In this document: positions 1 to 9,946 of the stretch, piece by piece
How the letters are laid out: each line of letters begins with the position of its first letter
Position numbering within the stretch: the stretch's first letter is position 1
Source: Phormidium tenue FACHB-886
Lineage (GTDB): Bacteria > Cyanobacteriota > Cyanobacteriia > Elainellales > Elainellaceae
Direction of reading: 5' to 3'
NCBI RefSeq assembly: GCF_014764505.1
Contig: NZ_JACXWX010000006.1
Coordinates: forward strand, 124,001 to 188,000
Length of the DNA stretch: 64,000 nt
The notes under the pieces: generated by a model
Databases searched by the model: none
What the model saw: the letters and a program-made list of their open reading frames with translations, nothing else
What the model was told of the DNA's origin: nothing
Translations under genes and position numbers: made by a program

Positions 1-81
1 TACATGCTGCAACAGATTGCCCATCAAGAATTTCATCTCCAGCAGATTCATCGTCAACAGCTTTTGCTGAGGCAAGCTTAA
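1..81 (+). CDS. Possible 3' end of an upstream gene (partial)
   Basis: Frame 1 is open from the window edge to a TAA at 79-81 and gives a 26-residue Gln/His/Leu-rich tail ending in LLRQA. In many cyanobacteria the gene before rne encodes a B12-binding radical SAM protein (TIGR03960), and this could be its C-terminus. The fragment is too short to recognise, so that identity is only inference from gene order. Confidence 0.3.
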   Translation, partial: YMLQQIAHQEFHLQQIHRQQLLLRQA

Positions 82-609
82 ACTTCAGAGGCATCAAGCT
101 TTTCTAGTTGCTTTTTAAGGCGCTTTTTAAGGCTCAGTTTGGGCTGAATTAGACGCTTGTACTTATATTTTCACAAATTATTTACTTCTACTGATAGCGC
201 GATCGATTTGACGCGCTATAATTCCAATCAAGAGAGCCGTTGCAGACAGGTATCTCTCAAGCCGCCAGTGGTTTAATCGGCGCTACGGATTGAGCCGTCT
301 GCTTCAGCAAAGCTTTTACTTTAACCGTCGATTGTTAGATGCCTATCTCTTAGGGAGGGTATCTATCGAAGGGCTAGCTACCCGTCGTTGATTCGATCGT
401 TCGTTGTTTGCCTAGCCATCTGAGCATTTCGGATAGGTGCGGGCTAGACCTTTCCCTGCCTAGAGCTGCCTTATTAAAGGTTTCACAGGATAAGACAACT
501 CTGTGGCTCCGTCCCAGCATCCCAGATTTTTTACTTAGCCATGTAGCACAGCACGAACGGCACAGATGAAGCCACTGCCGTTATGGCTGACCGTTTTTGA
601 GGAAATTGA
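82..609 (+). promoter_or_regulatory. Long leader region upstream of rne
   Basis: This 528-base stretch has no convincing open frame. It contains an A/U-rich patch around 165-195 and ends in a GAGGA ribosome binding site just before the rne start. Cyanobacterial and enterobacterial rne genes commonly have long 5' leaders through which RNase E limits its own synthesis; a similar role here is inference. No specific riboswitch family was recognised. Confidence 0.4.
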
Positions 610-2697
610 ATGTCCAAGCAAATTATTATTGCCGAACAGCACCGAATCGCTGCTGTTTTCTCAGAAGATCAGATCCAAGAGCTGATTGTCGCCAAAGGAA
701 ACCTTCAGGTTGGTGACATCTACCTTGGAATTGTGGAAAACGTTTTACCCGGAATTGATGCTGCTTTCGTCAACATTGGAGACAGTGAGCGCAACGGGTT
801 TATTCATGTCTCTGACTTGGGACCACTGCGGCTGAGAAAATCGGCTGGCTCGATCACCGAGCTGCTGGCTCCTCAGCAAAAAGTATTGGTGCAAATCATG
901 AAAGAGCCGACGGGCAATAAAGGTCCTCGGCTGACCGGTAACGTTAGCTTACCGGGTCGATATCTAGTCCTGATGCCATTTGGGCGGGGTGTCAATCTCT
1001 CTAGCCGCATCCGCAATGAAGCAGAACGCAACCGGTTGAGAGCCCTAGCAATTTTGATTAAGCCGGCAGGTATGGGGCTCCTGGTACGAACAGAAGCTCA
1101 AGGCATGGATGAAGAAGCCATCCTGGAGGATCTGGAAGCGCTGCAAAAGCAGTGGGAAAATATCCAGCAGGAGGCCATGTCTACTCGTCCACCTAGCTTG
1201 CTGAATCGAGATGATGATTTCATTCAGCGCGTCCTGCGGGATGTTTACAGCGCAGATGTCAATCGGATCGTCGTAGACTCACATACCGGTTTGAAGCGGG
1301 TAAAGCAGCACTTGATTAACTGGAGTGGTGGCAAAACGCCTCAGGGAGTGCTGGTCGATCATCATCGCGAACGCACTTCAATCTTGGAATATTTCCGCGT
1401 CAATGCGGCGATTCGAGAAGCGCTCAAACCTAGAGTTGATCTGCCCTCAGGTGGTTATATCATCATCGAGCGCACAGAGGCATTGACGGTGATTGACGTG
1501 AACTCTGGCTCCTTTACGCGATCGGCAACCGCCCGTGAAACGGTGCTATGGACTAACTGTGAAGCTGCTACTGAAATTGCTCGCCAGCTGCGTCTCCGCA
1601 ACATCGCGGGGGTGATCATTGTAGACTTCATTGACATGGACTCGCGCCGCGATCAGCTACAGGTATTGGAGCAGTTCAACAAAGCTCTCCGGGCAGATAA
1701 AGCCCGACCGCAGATCGCTCAGCTCTCTGAGCTGGGATTGGTGGAGCTAACGCGCAAGCGCCAAGGACAAAACATTTATGAGCTGTTTGGACGACCCTGT
1801 CCTACTTGCGGTGGTTTAGGGCATTTGGTACACCTGCCCGGTGAAACGGATGCGGTGGATACCCTAGAGCCGATCGAAGCGCTTCGATCGGCTCCGGCTC
1901 ATGAGGCTCGCAGCGATGCCCGCAGTGACGCTCGCAACGATCGCAATGAGGTGCGTGTGCCCCAGCTCCGTGAAACCTGGGAAAAATCTAACGGCGATGA
2001 TTTGGAGCTAGACGCCTCTCCAGATTTGCAAGAGCTAAACCTGACAAACCATCCCAGCTACCAAGAACGCAACCGGGGCGACAATCGGCGGCGGCGGCGG
2101 AGTCGGCTCAAGGTGGGTGAACCAACCGTGCGGAACGGTGCGCCAAAGCTGGAAACAGAGCCAGAAGCAGAGCCAGCGGTAGGGCTTGAAGAACCAGCAG
2201 TTAGTTTGCCATCGCGGCAGTTGCGTGAGGGACGACCAGAAAAGCCCGATCGGGGTAGCCGAGTCACCCGCCGCGAAAAGCCAATGGCAGAGCCGCCCCA
2301 GGTTATTTCGGTTGAGATGACGCAAGAAGAACAAGACGTGTATGCGCTCATGGGCATCTCGCCATTAGTGCTCTCGTCTGAAACCGTCAAAGACCCGAAA
2401 ACCACGATCGTCTCAGTTACGTTGCCAGGGCAAGCTCCTCGTCCTGTCATCGCTCCGTCTACTGCGACGGCTGCTCCTGCTACGACAATCTCTGTCACAA
2501 CGGACCTAGACCACTCCGTCGATGAGCAAACAGACGAACAAGTTACTAACGCTGAGCCTGTGGAGCTAGAAGAACCGATCGTCTCTACCCCTGAAGCAGC
2601 CCTTGACTCACAGCCTGATGATGTACCTAGTGATGCAGATACTGCCCGTCGTCGCCGTCGCCGCCGCTCTTCGGTTGGTGCGTCTGACGTGATGTAG
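610..2697 (+). CDS. rne: Ribonuclease E/G family protein (RNase E)
   Basis: Endoribonuclease that cleaves single-stranded A/U-rich RNA and starts mRNA decay and rRNA/tRNA processing. The 695 residues show an N-terminal S1 RNA-binding domain (about 36-120), the DNase I-like catalytic part with metal-binding Asp296 (IDVNSG) and Asp339 (VDFIDM), and the Zn-link Cys397/Cys400 (CPTCGG). These match E. coli D303, D346, C404 and C407 by spacing. The long charged tail is typical of cyanobacteria and ends in an Arg-rich stretch (680-686) followed by SSVG; a conserved nonapeptide of this type binds polynucleotide phosphorylase in cyanobacterial RNase E. The linker contains three 12-bp repeats and a perfect palindrome (separate entries). 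rnhB follows after 19 bases, so the two are probably cotranscribed. Confidence 0.97.
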   Translation: MSKQIIIAEQHRIAAVFSEDQIQELIVAKGNLQVGDIYLGIVENVLPGIDAAFVNIGDSERNGFIHVSDLGPLRLRKSAGSITELLAPQQKVLVQIMKEPTGNKGPRLTGNVSLPGRYLVLMPFGRGVNLSSRIRNEAERNRLRALAILIKPAGMGLLVRTEAQGMDEEAILEDLEALQKQWENIQQEAMSTRPPSLLNRDDDFIQRVLRDVYSADVNRIVVDSHTGLKRVKQHLINWSGGKTPQGVLVDHHRERTSILEYFRVNAAIREALKPRVDLPSGGYIIIERTEALTVIDVNSGSFTRSATARETVLWTNCEAATEIARQLRLRNIAGVIIVDFIDMDSRRDQLQVLEQFNKALRADKARPQIAQLSELGLVELTRKRQGQNIYELFGRPCPTCGGLGHLVHLPGETDAVDTLEPIEALRSAPAHEARSDARSDARNDRNEVRVPQLRETWEKSNGDDLELDASPDLQELNLTNHPSYQERNRGDNRRRRRSRLKVGEPTVRNGAPKLETEPEAEPAVGLEEPAVSLPSRQLREGRPEKPDRGSRVTRREKPMAEPPQVISVEMTQEEQDVYALMGISPLVLSSETVKDPKTTIVSVTLPGQAPRPVIAPSTATAAPATTISVTTDLDHSVDEQTDEQVTNAEPVELEEPIVSTPEAALDSQPDDVPSDADTARRRRRRRSSVGASDVM
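1867..1894. repeat. 28-bp perfect palindrome inside rne
   Basis: The half-site GAGCCGATCGAAGC is followed directly by its exact reverse complement with no spacer. It lies in the codons for the linker just after the Zn-link and contains CGATCG twice, the core of the HIP1 octamer. In RNA it could form a stem of about 12 bp. It is placed in frame and encodes EPIEALRSA, so it does not disrupt the gene. Confidence 0.85.
1906..1941 (+). repeat. Three 12-bp in-frame tandem repeats in the rne linker
   Basis: Three successive 12-base units (GCTCGCAGCGAT and close variants) encode ARSD, ARSD and ARND at residues 433-444, followed by RNE. They begin 11 bases after the palindrome. Repeat expansion in the disordered, poorly conserved linker of RNase E is the likely explanation. 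Confidence 0.8.
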
Positions 2698-2716
2698 GCT
2701 AACCAGGTGGATTCGT

Positions 2717-3373
2717 GTGGCTCAGCAGCTTAGTTTAGAGTTTAGTCTGGCGTTGTCCAGTGGATTCACTGGGTTAGATAATTGCATCAAAAATTCTGAA
2801 CAATGGGTCGCTGGTATTGATGAGGTGGGACGCGGCGCTCTGTTTGGTCCAGTTGTGGTGGCAGCCGTGATTTTGCCTCCAATGGCTCAGGCAGGTCTGA
2901 TTAGCGCTGGCATTACTGATAGTAAACTGCTGTCGGCTGCGCAACGGCAGCAGCTTGCTCAGCAAATTCAAGCAGTGGCAATCGGCTCTTGCATTGGTCT
3001 TGCTTCAGTCCAGGAGATTGATCGTCTTAATATTTTGCAAGCTACATTTCTGGCGATGCGGCGGGCGATCGCTCGGTTGCAGCCCCAGCCCACTCTTTGC
3101 TTGGTGGATGGCAACCAAAAGATTCCGCATCTATCGATTCCCCAGCAAACGATCGTGAAGGGTGACCGGCAGGTGGTGGCAATTGCAGCTGCTAGTATTC
3201 TGGCAAAGGTTTGGCGTGATGCCTTAATTGTCCGGTTAGCCCGTAAGTATCCGGGTTATGACCTTGCTGCTAACAAAGGATATGGCACTGCTAAGCACAA
3301 GCTAGCGCTTCAGCAACTTGGTGCTTCATCCCAACATCGGCGATCGTTTAGCCCTTGCCGAGAACTCAGGTGA
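2717..3373 (+). CDS. rnhB: Ribonuclease HII
   Basis: Removes RNA from RNA-DNA hybrids, including single ribonucleotides embedded in DNA. The 218 residues begin with GTG at 2717 and carry the type II signature GIDEVGRG (33-40) with catalytic Asp35 and Glu36, a third acidic residue in LVDG, and the GYGT/KH substrate-binding segment near the end. Length is normal for the family. It sits 19 bases after rne. Its last 8 bases overlap the convergent DUF1997 gene, so the two stop codons lie inside each other's 3' end. Confidence 0.96.
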   Translation: MAQQLSLEFSLALSSGFTGLDNCIKNSEQWVAGIDEVGRGALFGPVVVAAVILPPMAQAGLISAGITDSKLLSAAQRQQLAQQIQAVAIGSCIGLASVQEIDRLNILQATFLAMRRAIARLQPQPTLCLVDGNQKIPHLSIPQQTIVKGDRQVVAIAAASILAKVWRDALIVRLARKYPGYDLAANKGYGTAKHKLALQQLGASSQHRRSFSPCRELR

Positions 3374-3953
3374 CAGACCGATTGGGAGAGAGGAGGGGAG
3401 CATTTGCATTCGCCTCTTCTCTAACCTGAATCAATGCCCACTGGCGATAGTCTTGCAGCAGTTGATACATTAAACGCTGTTTAATTGTAAGCAGCACACT
3501 GCGAAGGAGACCATTTCCAGTTGCTTCCAGAATAGGTTTTGGAGTGAATAGCAAGGGAGGTGGCACATCAACCTGAACTTCTAAATCAGCTTTGCCTTTT
3601 AGCCAAGTGACACCGTTTATTACTGTTGGAGTCAGCTTGCCAACGAGCTTAAGATTAAAGCGCTGATTAATATATTCAACTCCAAGGATTTCACAGGCGA
3701 TCGACTCTACAGCAATAGAACCGTCAGCATTTGCCAAAATTCGCAAATCCACGGTGGGCTGTAGGCTCAATACCAAAAAGCTTAGAGGACGCATCTTTAA
3801 CCGGAATGTATCTTCGCTTAATTGCTCAACCCGAGTAGGATCAACCAAAGCGTTAATTAACCGCTGAGGTTGGCGCAGATAGTGTTGAATGGGGATGGGC
3901 TGCTCTGGAACACTCAGTGCAACTGACTGGGACGCAAATAAGCGAATTTCCAT
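3366..3953 (-). CDS. DUF1997 family protein
   Basis: A 195-residue soluble protein of a family found in cyanobacteria and plastid-bearing eukaryotes, of unknown function. It starts MEIRLFASQS and has alternating beta-strand-like segments (LSFLVLSLQPTVDL; GVTWLKGKADLEVQV) without obvious catalytic residues, a membrane segment or a signal peptide. The fold may be a lipid- or ligand-binding beta-rich fold of the START/SRPBCC kind, but this is a guess. The order rne-rnhB-DUF1997-pheA is common in cyanobacteria. It is transcribed away from pheA and towards rnhB, sharing 8 bases with the latter. Confidence 0.85.
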   Translation of the reverse strand: MEIRLFASQSVALSVPEQPIPIQHYLRQPQRLINALVDPTRVEQLSEDTFRLKMRPLSFLVLSLQPTVDLRILANADGSIAVESIACEILGVEYINQRFNLKLVGKLTPTVINGVTWLKGKADLEVQVDVPPPLLFTPKPILEATGNGLLRSVLLTIKQRLMYQLLQDYRQWALIQVREEANANAPLLSPNRSVT

Positions 3954-4161
3954 ATCAAGATGGCTTAAATTAGGTTAATCAAATTTTACAATTTTTCCAA
4001 GATTTCTACCTTGACCTTCCAGAGTATAGAAGGTTTACACTGTCTAACCTGAATTTGCTTAACCGAATGTTTCAATCAGTGCGCCTAATTCTGATTGTTC
4101 GCATTGATTTTCCCATAGGCTACTGTTTCAATACTTTACTTAGCTCTAATTAGCTTTATTT

Positions 4162-5055
4162 ATGCCAATCTCGATCGCCCATCTAGGACCTTCTGGAACT
4201 TATACTGAAGCGGCTGCCCTTGCTTGCGCTAACTGGCTTTACCAGAAAACCGGGCAGCCTTCCGTGCTTAGCCCTTATGCCAGTATTGCTCAAACGATTC
4301 GAGCAGCGGCAGAAGGTAAAGCTCAGCTGGCAGTGGTTCCTGTGGAAAACTCGATCGAAGGCAGTGTTACAATCACGTTGGATACGTTGTGGCAGCTTGA
4401 TCGGCTACAGGTGCAGCAGGCAATCGTCCTGCCGATCGCTCACGCGTTGTTGTCCTATGCCGAGGCAATCGACCAGATTCAGAAAGTTTATTCTCATCCG
4501 CAAGCGCTAGCGCAATGTCAAGTTTGGCTAGCCAATGCCTTGCCCTCTGCTCAGCCGATTGCCATGAGTTCCACCACGGAAGCCCTGCAGCACCTTAAAG
4601 ATGACCCTACTGCTGCTGCAATCTCTTCTCTGAGGGCAGCAAACCTTTATCAAATTCCTATCCTTGCTCATCCCATCAACGATCATCCTGATAATTGCAC
4701 TCGCTTCTGGGTGCTGAGCTTAGAAGAAACAGCAGGAGGAAGCTGTACTTCACTTGCCTTTAGCTTACCCGCCAATATTCCAGGCGCGTTGGTAAAGCTA
4801 CTTCAAATCTTTGCCCAGCGCAATATCAACCTGAGCCGGATTGAATCTCGCCCCACCAAGCGATCGCTGGGGGACTACTTATTTTTCATTGATATTGAAG
4901 CGAATCTACAGTCTGCTGCCGTTCAATCTGCTCTAGCAGAGCTAAAGCCGCATACAGAAACACTTAAAATATTAGGCAGCTATGACATTACCTCAGCTGC
5001 TAAGACGGCAAAAGAGGCTGTTCAACTAAGTAATCCACCACAGAATCTGTTGTAA
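4162..5055 (+). CDS. pheA: Prephenate dehydratase
   Basis: Converts prephenate to phenylpyruvate in phenylalanine synthesis. The 297 residues show the catalytic PDT domain with GPSGTYTEAA (9-18), NSIEGSV (63-69) and the NCTRF motif whose Thr180 is the family's catalytic residue. A C-terminal ACT domain starts near residue 197 and carries GALV (208-211) and ESRP (228-231), the phenylalanine-binding motifs behind feedback inhibition. There is no chorismate mutase domain, so this is the monofunctional form. It is divergent from DUF1997 and convergent with the Lon-domain gene. Confidence 0.97.
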   Translation: MPISIAHLGPSGTYTEAAALACANWLYQKTGQPSVLSPYASIAQTIRAAAEGKAQLAVVPVENSIEGSVTITLDTLWQLDRLQVQQAIVLPIAHALLSYAEAIDQIQKVYSHPQALAQCQVWLANALPSAQPIAMSSTTEALQHLKDDPTAAAISSLRAANLYQIPILAHPINDHPDNCTRFWVLSLEETAGGSCTSLAFSLPANIPGALVKLLQIFAQRNINLSRIESRPTKRSLGDYLFFIDIEANLQSAAVQSALAELKPHTETLKILGSYDITSAAKTAKEAVQLSNPPQNLL

Positions 5056-5134
5056 GAAGCAGATATTTAAGTGGCTAGTGGGGACCATTACAGCAGCAGG
5101 TTGCTGATTAGGTTAAGCAGTGAGAGGATAAGCT

Positions 5135-5788
5135 TTATGCATCCGACCTAAAAACATCTTTGAGGGCAGCCCTCGCCGCTAGATGATTCCGAGTGGAAGT
5201 AAGAATCTCAGCTTCCCGTTCTAAACGGGCTGCAGTGTCCTGTAGTTCTAGCAAAGCTTGTTGCTCCTGCGGAACCCCTTGCAGGTTGCTAGCGACCCAG
5301 TAAGATAACTCCACCGGCAGGTCTGGAATATCGCTGGGCAGCTCAATTTCCTGCCCGGTTAGCTTGGCAGAGAGATGAACCACATCCCGAAGGAGTTGAT
5401 CGACATCTGTTGCCAACGAGTCTAAATCTTGCTCGGGGGGTTGATCTGCAATCCACTCTACTAGCCCAATGTAGTAAGGCTTTTCTCGGACGTATTCCAG
5501 AACGCGAAACCGCTGCTGTCCGATCGTTTGGATCTTCATACGATCGTCCGGCATCCGATAGTGCTGAATCACTTCCGCACAGCACCCTACTTCTGCCACG
5601 GTTCCCTTCGTTGGATCAACCATCAGCACCCCAAAGCGACCGTCGCTTTGCAGGATGGTGTTCATCATGATCCGATAGCGGAACTCAAAGATGTGCAGAG
5701 GAAGATGACTCCCCGGAAATAGAACAAGCTCGGGGAGCGGAAATAGGGGAAGTTCTCGGACGGCAACGGAGGAAGATGAAAAAGCCAT
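5135..5788 (-). CDS. LON peptidase substrate-binding domain protein
   Basis: A stand-alone version of the N-terminal domain of Lon protease, without ATPase or protease parts. It opens with ELPLFPLPELVLFPGSHLPLHIFE, split here as the hallmark PLFPL and HIFE elements, and continues with GRFGVLMVD and GCCAEV, which are typical of this domain. Its role is unknown; substrate or adaptor binding is assumed. I use the ATG at 5788 (MAFSSSS) instead of an upstream in-frame TTG. It lies downstream of rpsJ on the same strand, 144 bases away, as in other cyanobacteria. Confidence 0.9.
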   Translation of the reverse strand: MAFSSSSVAVRELPLFPLPELVLFPGSHLPLHIFEFRYRIMMNTILQSDGRFGVLMVDPTKGTVAEVGCCAEVIQHYRMPDDRMKIQTIGQQRFRVLEYVREKPYYIGLVEWIADQPPEQDLDSLATDVDQLLRDVVHLSAKLTGQEIELPSDIPDLPVELSYWVASNLQGVPQEQQALLELQDTAARLEREAEILTSTRNHLAARAALKDVFRSDA

Positions 5789-5932
5789 GTCAAGTTTAAT
5801 TCCCAAAGGAAGCTGAAAGACTAAAACCTTTGCTAACTGTCTAAAAAAAGAGCAGTTAACCTAAATGGTTAAGCTACTCTTAACAGTCTATCGTATTGTT
5901 CTCGTCTACCGGAGCTGAGCAGATGTGTTTTA

Positions 5933-6250
5933 CTACAGCTTCACTTCGATATCAACGCCAGCAGGCAGGTCGAGCTTCATCAAGGCATCGATTGTCTTGG
6001 AAGAAGGCTGGTAGATGTCGATAATCCGGCGGTGAGTACGCGTCTCAAAGTGTTCGCGCGAATCTTTGTCGACGTGGGGCGATCGCAGTACACAATAAAT
6101 ACGGCGCTTGGTTGGAAGAGGAATAGGACCCACTGCTGTAGCGTTCGTGCGATTGGCGGTATCGACAATCTTTTCGCAGGAGGTATCAAGCAAGCGGCGA
6201 TCGAAGGCCTTGAGGCGGATGCGGATTTTTTGCTGCTGAATAGTTGCCAT
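5933..6250 (-). CDS. rpsJ: 30S ribosomal protein S10
   Basis: Component of the small ribosomal subunit head; in other bacteria it also acts with NusB in antitermination. The 105 residues ([17 protein letters not shown]) are full length and contain the conserved PLPTK and HFE segments. In cyanobacteria and plastid genomes rpsJ follows tuf in the str operon instead of heading the S10 operon, as here. A strong hairpin lies between tuf and rpsJ. Confidence 0.98.
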   Translation of the reverse strand: MATIQQQKIRIRLKAFDRRLLDTSCEKIVDTANRTNATAVGPIPLPTKRRIYCVLRSPHVDKDSREHFETRTHRRIIDIYQPSSKTIDALMKLDLPAGVDIEVKL

Positions 6251-6409
6251 TTGAAATGTTAGCGGTAGGTTTTCAAGGTTCTGTGGTGGAATCGGTTAGG
6301 CTTTTGCACTGCCAGTCTAGTCTTACTGATTTGCTGGTTCACTTGATAGAGCAAAGAGCGCCTCTCAATTAAACAAAGCCGGAGAAGTACATGAAGCAAG
6401 CTTCAAGAC

Positions 6410-6444
6410 AATCAGCAGCTAGCGGATTAAGCTAGCTGCTGATT
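6410..6444 (-). terminator. Strong hairpin between tuf and rpsJ
   Basis: Perfect 14-bp stem (AATCAGCAGCTAGC and its complement) with a 7-base loop, placed 24-58 bases after the tuf stop. No long T-tract follows on the minus strand. It may be a partial terminator or a stabilising/processing structure that adjusts tuf relative to rpsJ expression. Confidence 0.6.
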
Positions 6445-6467
6445 ACTAATCATTCAGGCATCCAAGA

Positions 6468-7697
6468 CTAGGTAAGAATCTTGGAAACCACGCCTGCACC
6501 AATCGTCCGACCACCTTCACGGATTGCGAAACGCATTCCCTGTTCAATAGCGATCGCGTTGATCAGCTTTACAGTCATTTTGATGCGGTCACCCGGCATG
6601 ACCATTTCGGCAGAGCTGCCGTCATCTGCGGTGAAGGACTCAATAGAACCCGTCACATCAGTTGTCCGCACATAGAACTGCGGCTTGTAGCCTGCAAAGA
6701 ACGGTGTTTTACGACCACCCTCTTTCTCCTGCAGGACGTACACTTCACCCTCAAACTCCGTGTGAGGTTTAATCGAACCTGGCTTGGCTAGCACCATACC
6801 ACGCTCAATGTCTTCCTTCTTCAGACCCCGGAGCAGCAGACCAGCGTTGTCGCCAGCGAATCCTTCATCCAGCGTTTTCTTGAACATCTCGATCCCGGTG
6901 ACGGTTGTGCTACGGGTATCACGGATACCAACCAGCTCAACAGTTTCGTTGATTTTGATCTTGCCACGCTCAATCCGACCCGTTGCTACAGTTCCCCGAC
7001 CCGTGATGGTGAAGACATCTTCAACCGCCATCAGGAACGGCTTGTCTACATCGCGCTCAGGCGTCGGGATGTAAGAATCTACTGCATCCATCAAATCATA
7101 GATCTTATCGACCCACTCATTGGTGCCACGACCAGTTTTGGGGTCTTTTTGCATAGCTTCCAACGCCATCAATCCGGAGCCCCGGATTACGGGAAGGTTG
7201 TCGCCATCAAAATCGTTGTCGCTCAGCAGCTCGCGCAATTCTAGCTCAACTAGCTCTAGCAGCTCTTCGTCATCGAGCTGGTCAATCTTGTTGAGGAAAA
7301 CCACGATGCTAGGAACGCCAACCTGACGCGCCAACAGGATGTGCTCTCTGGTCTGGGGCATAGCACCATCGGTTGCTGCAACCACCAGGATTGCACCATC
7401 CATCTGAGCTGCACCCGTGATCATGTTCTTCACATAGTCAGCGTGACCAGGGCAATCCACATGGGCATAGTGGCGGCTCTCCGTCTCATATTCAACGTGG
7501 GCCGTGTTGATCGTGATTCCCCGCGCTTTCTCTTCGGGCGCTGCGTCGATTTCATCGTACTTCCGCGCTTGCGCCTGTCCGAGAGCTGCCAGCGTCATGG
7601 TGATAGCAGCCGTCAGGGTTGTTTTGCCATGGTCAACGTGACCGATCGTACCGATGTTAACGTGGGGTTTAGTCCGTTCAAACTTTGCGCGTGCCAT
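6468..7697 (-). CDS. tuf: Elongation factor Tu
   Basis: GTPase that delivers aminoacyl-tRNA to the ribosomal A site. The 409 residues contain GHVDHGKT (19-26), DCPGH (81-85) and NKID (136-139), followed by the two beta-barrel domains. The insertion around residues 183-200 ([10 protein letters not shown]) is usual for cyanobacterial and plastid EF-Tu. It lies 25 bases after fusA in the str operon. Confidence 0.99.
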   Translation of the reverse strand: MARAKFERTKPHVNIGTIGHVDHGKTTLTAAITMTLAALGQAQARKYDEIDAAPEEKARGITINTAHVEYETESRHYAHVDCPGHADYVKNMITGAAQMDGAILVVAATDGAMPQTREHILLARQVGVPSIVVFLNKIDQLDDEELLELVELELRELLSDNDFDGDNLPVIRGSGLMALEAMQKDPKTGRGTNEWVDKIYDLMDAVDSYIPTPERDVDKPFLMAVEDVFTITGRGTVATGRIERGKIKINETVELVGIRDTRSTTVTGIEMFKKTLDEGFAGDNAGLLLRGLKKEDIERGMVLAKPGSIKPHTEFEGEVYVLQEKEGGRKTPFFAGYKPQFYVRTTDVTGSIESFTADDGSSAEMVMPGDRIKMTVKLINAIAIEQGMRFAIREGGRTIGAGVVSKILT

Positions 7698-7722
7698 GTA
7701 TCTCTCTGTTCCTCTTTACTGA

Positions 7723-9798
7723 CTATGCGTTCCCTTTGCTTTTCGCAATGATGGTCTCAGCAACGTTGCGAGGAACCTCGTCGTAGTTGCTGAACTCCAT
7801 AGAAAATATGCCACGACCCTGAGTCTTCGACCGGATGTCAGTTGCATATCCAAACATCTCTGCCAGCGGGACTTTAGCAGTCACCTTGGCATTCCCCTGC
7901 TCGGTGTCTTGCCCCTCAATCTGTCCCCTACGGGAATTGAGGTCACCAATGACGTTGCCAATGAAGTCTTCGGGAACTTCGACTTCAACCTTCATCGTAG
8001 GCTCTAGCAGGACTGGCGACGCCTTCATCACGGCTTCTTTGATTGCCATAGAACCTGCAATCTTGAACGCCATTTCGGAGGAGTCTACATCGTGGTAAGA
8101 ACCATCGACCATGGTCACTTTCAGGTCAATCACAGGATAGCCTGCTAGGATACCTGATTCACAAGCTTCTTTCATGCCTTGTTCTGCCGGACCGATGTAT
8201 TCCTTAGGAACCACACCGCCCACGATCTTAGACACAAACTCGAAGCCGGTTCCAGGTTCGCCGGGTTCTAGCTCAATGACCACATGACCATACTGCCCCT
8301 TACCGCCGCTTTGACGAACGAACTTCCCTTCAGCACGGACAGGTTTGCGGACAGTTTCGCGGTACGCCACCTGCGGCGCGCCCACGTTCGCTTCCACCTT
8401 ATATTCCCGCTTCATCCGATCGACCAGGATATCCAGGTGGAGTTCGCCCATGCCAGCGATCACCGTTTGGTTAGTTTCAGCATCCACGCTAACGCGGAAT
8501 GTCGGGTCTTCTTCTGCCAATGCCTGGAGCGCTTTGGAGAGTTTCTCCATGTCCTGCTTGGTTTTGGGTTCAACCGCTACAGAGATCACAGGCTCTGGGA
8601 TAAACAGCGACTCCAGAATGATTGGAGAGGCGTCATCACAGAGTGTGTCACCCGTGAAAGTATCTTTCAGACCCAGCGCTGCGCCCAAATCACCTGCCCG
8701 CAGTTCGTCTACTTCCTGACGATCGTCAGCTTTAAGGATAATCAGGCGAGAGATCCGCTCTTTCTTATCTTTAGAAGCGTTGTAAACGTAGCTGCCTTTA
8801 GTTAAGACACCAGAATAAACACGAACGAAGGTAAGACGACCATATGGGTCAGCCATGATCTTGAACGCCAGTGCCGCCGTCGGTTCCGAATCGCTTGCCT
8901 TACGAACCGCAGTGCTGCCATCTGGAAGCTCACCCTGAATCGGGGGAACGTCAATCGGTGCGGGTAGATAATCTACTACTGCATCTAGCAGCGGCTGAAC
9001 GCCCTTGTTCTTGAAGGCAGAGCCACAGATCACAGGGACGATGGTTCTAGTTAGCGTTCCTGCCCGTAGACCTGTGCGAATCTCTTCTTCGGTCAGTTCC
9101 TCGCCGCCAAGATACTTCTCAATCAGCGCATCATCGGTTTCAGCAACCGACTCAATCATTTTGTTGCGATATTCTTCAGCAAGTTCTTTTAAATCGTCAG
9201 GAATATCAGTGATTGACGGTTCTGCGCCCATTTTATCGGTGTAGATATGCGCTTTCATCGTGACTAAGTCAACGATGCCTGCGAATTTATCTTCACTACC
9301 GATGGGAATTTGAATGGGCACGGCATTTGCCCGCAACCGATCCCTGATCTGCTCATAAACCTTGAAGAAGTTTGCGCCGGTGCGATCCATCTTGTTGATA
9401 AAGACGATGCGCGGAACGCTGTAGCGATCGGCTTGCCGCCAAACCGTTTCGGACTGAGGCTGAACACCACCCACTGAGCAGAAAACTGCAATTACCCCAT
9501 CAAGGACACGCATGGAACGTTCGACCTCGATTGTGAAGTCTACGTGACCAGGTGTATCAATGATGTTAATGCGGTGATCGTTCCAGCTTGTACTAATGGC
9601 AGCAGCAGTGATTGTAATACCCCGCTCCCGCTCCTGTTCCATCCAGTCGGTAACGGCTGTACCCTCGTGAACTTCACCAATTTTATGAACCACACCTGAA
9701 TAGAATAGAATCCGTTCGGTGGTGGTTGTTTTGCCTGCATCAATATGCGCGGCGATCCCAATATTACGTACCCGTTCGAGCGGGATAGTACGTGCCAC
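7723..9798 (-). CDS. fusA: Elongation factor G
   Basis: GTPase that drives ribosomal translocation. The 691 residues contain AHIDAGKT (17-24), DTPGH (82-86) and NKMD (136-139), and the five-domain layout is complete to the C-terminal GNA. It is the central gene of the str operon, between rpsG (148 bases upstream) and tuf (25 bases downstream). The purine-rich segment just before its start on the coding strand serves as the ribosome binding site. Confidence 0.99.
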   Translation of the reverse strand: MARTIPLERVRNIGIAAHIDAGKTTTTERILFYSGVVHKIGEVHEGTAVTDWMEQERERGITITAAAISTSWNDHRINIIDTPGHVDFTIEVERSMRVLDGVIAVFCSVGGVQPQSETVWRQADRYSVPRIVFINKMDRTGANFFKVYEQIRDRLRANAVPIQIPIGSEDKFAGIVDLVTMKAHIYTDKMGAEPSITDIPDDLKELAEEYRNKMIESVAETDDALIEKYLGGEELTEEEIRTGLRAGTLTRTIVPVICGSAFKNKGVQPLLDAVVDYLPAPIDVPPIQGELPDGSTAVRKASDSEPTAALAFKIMADPYGRLTFVRVYSGVLTKGSYVYNASKDKKERISRLIILKADDRQEVDELRAGDLGAALGLKDTFTGDTLCDDASPIILESLFIPEPVISVAVEPKTKQDMEKLSKALQALAEEDPTFRVSVDAETNQTVIAGMGELHLDILVDRMKREYKVEANVGAPQVAYRETVRKPVRAEGKFVRQSGGKGQYGHVVIELEPGEPGTGFEFVSKIVGGVVPKEYIGPAEQGMKEACESGILAGYPVIDLKVTMVDGSYHDVDSSEMAFKIAGSMAIKEAVMKASPVLLEPTMKVEVEVPEDFIGNVIGDLNSRRGQIEGQDTEQGNAKVTAKVPLAEMFGYATDIRSKTQGRGIFSMEFSNYDEVPRNVAETIIAKSKGNA

Positions 9799-9946
9799 AG
9801 CTACCTCCTTAGTTGTGCCGCAGCCTCCTTTTGCGCTGCGTCTGTTAAGATTTTATACTTTTTATCCCTATTCAGGGTTAGTCTTCACAAAGTGGTAGCC
9901 ACCCATTAGCGGTAGTGTTTTCTGCACCTGTGAGACACAACCTAGC

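Noticed and set aside
8284-8805. 173-codon plus-strand frame opposite fusA, and similar long antisense frames opposite tuf, clpB and mfd
   Set aside because: They are shadows of strongly conserved genes; the sense proteins are unambiguous.
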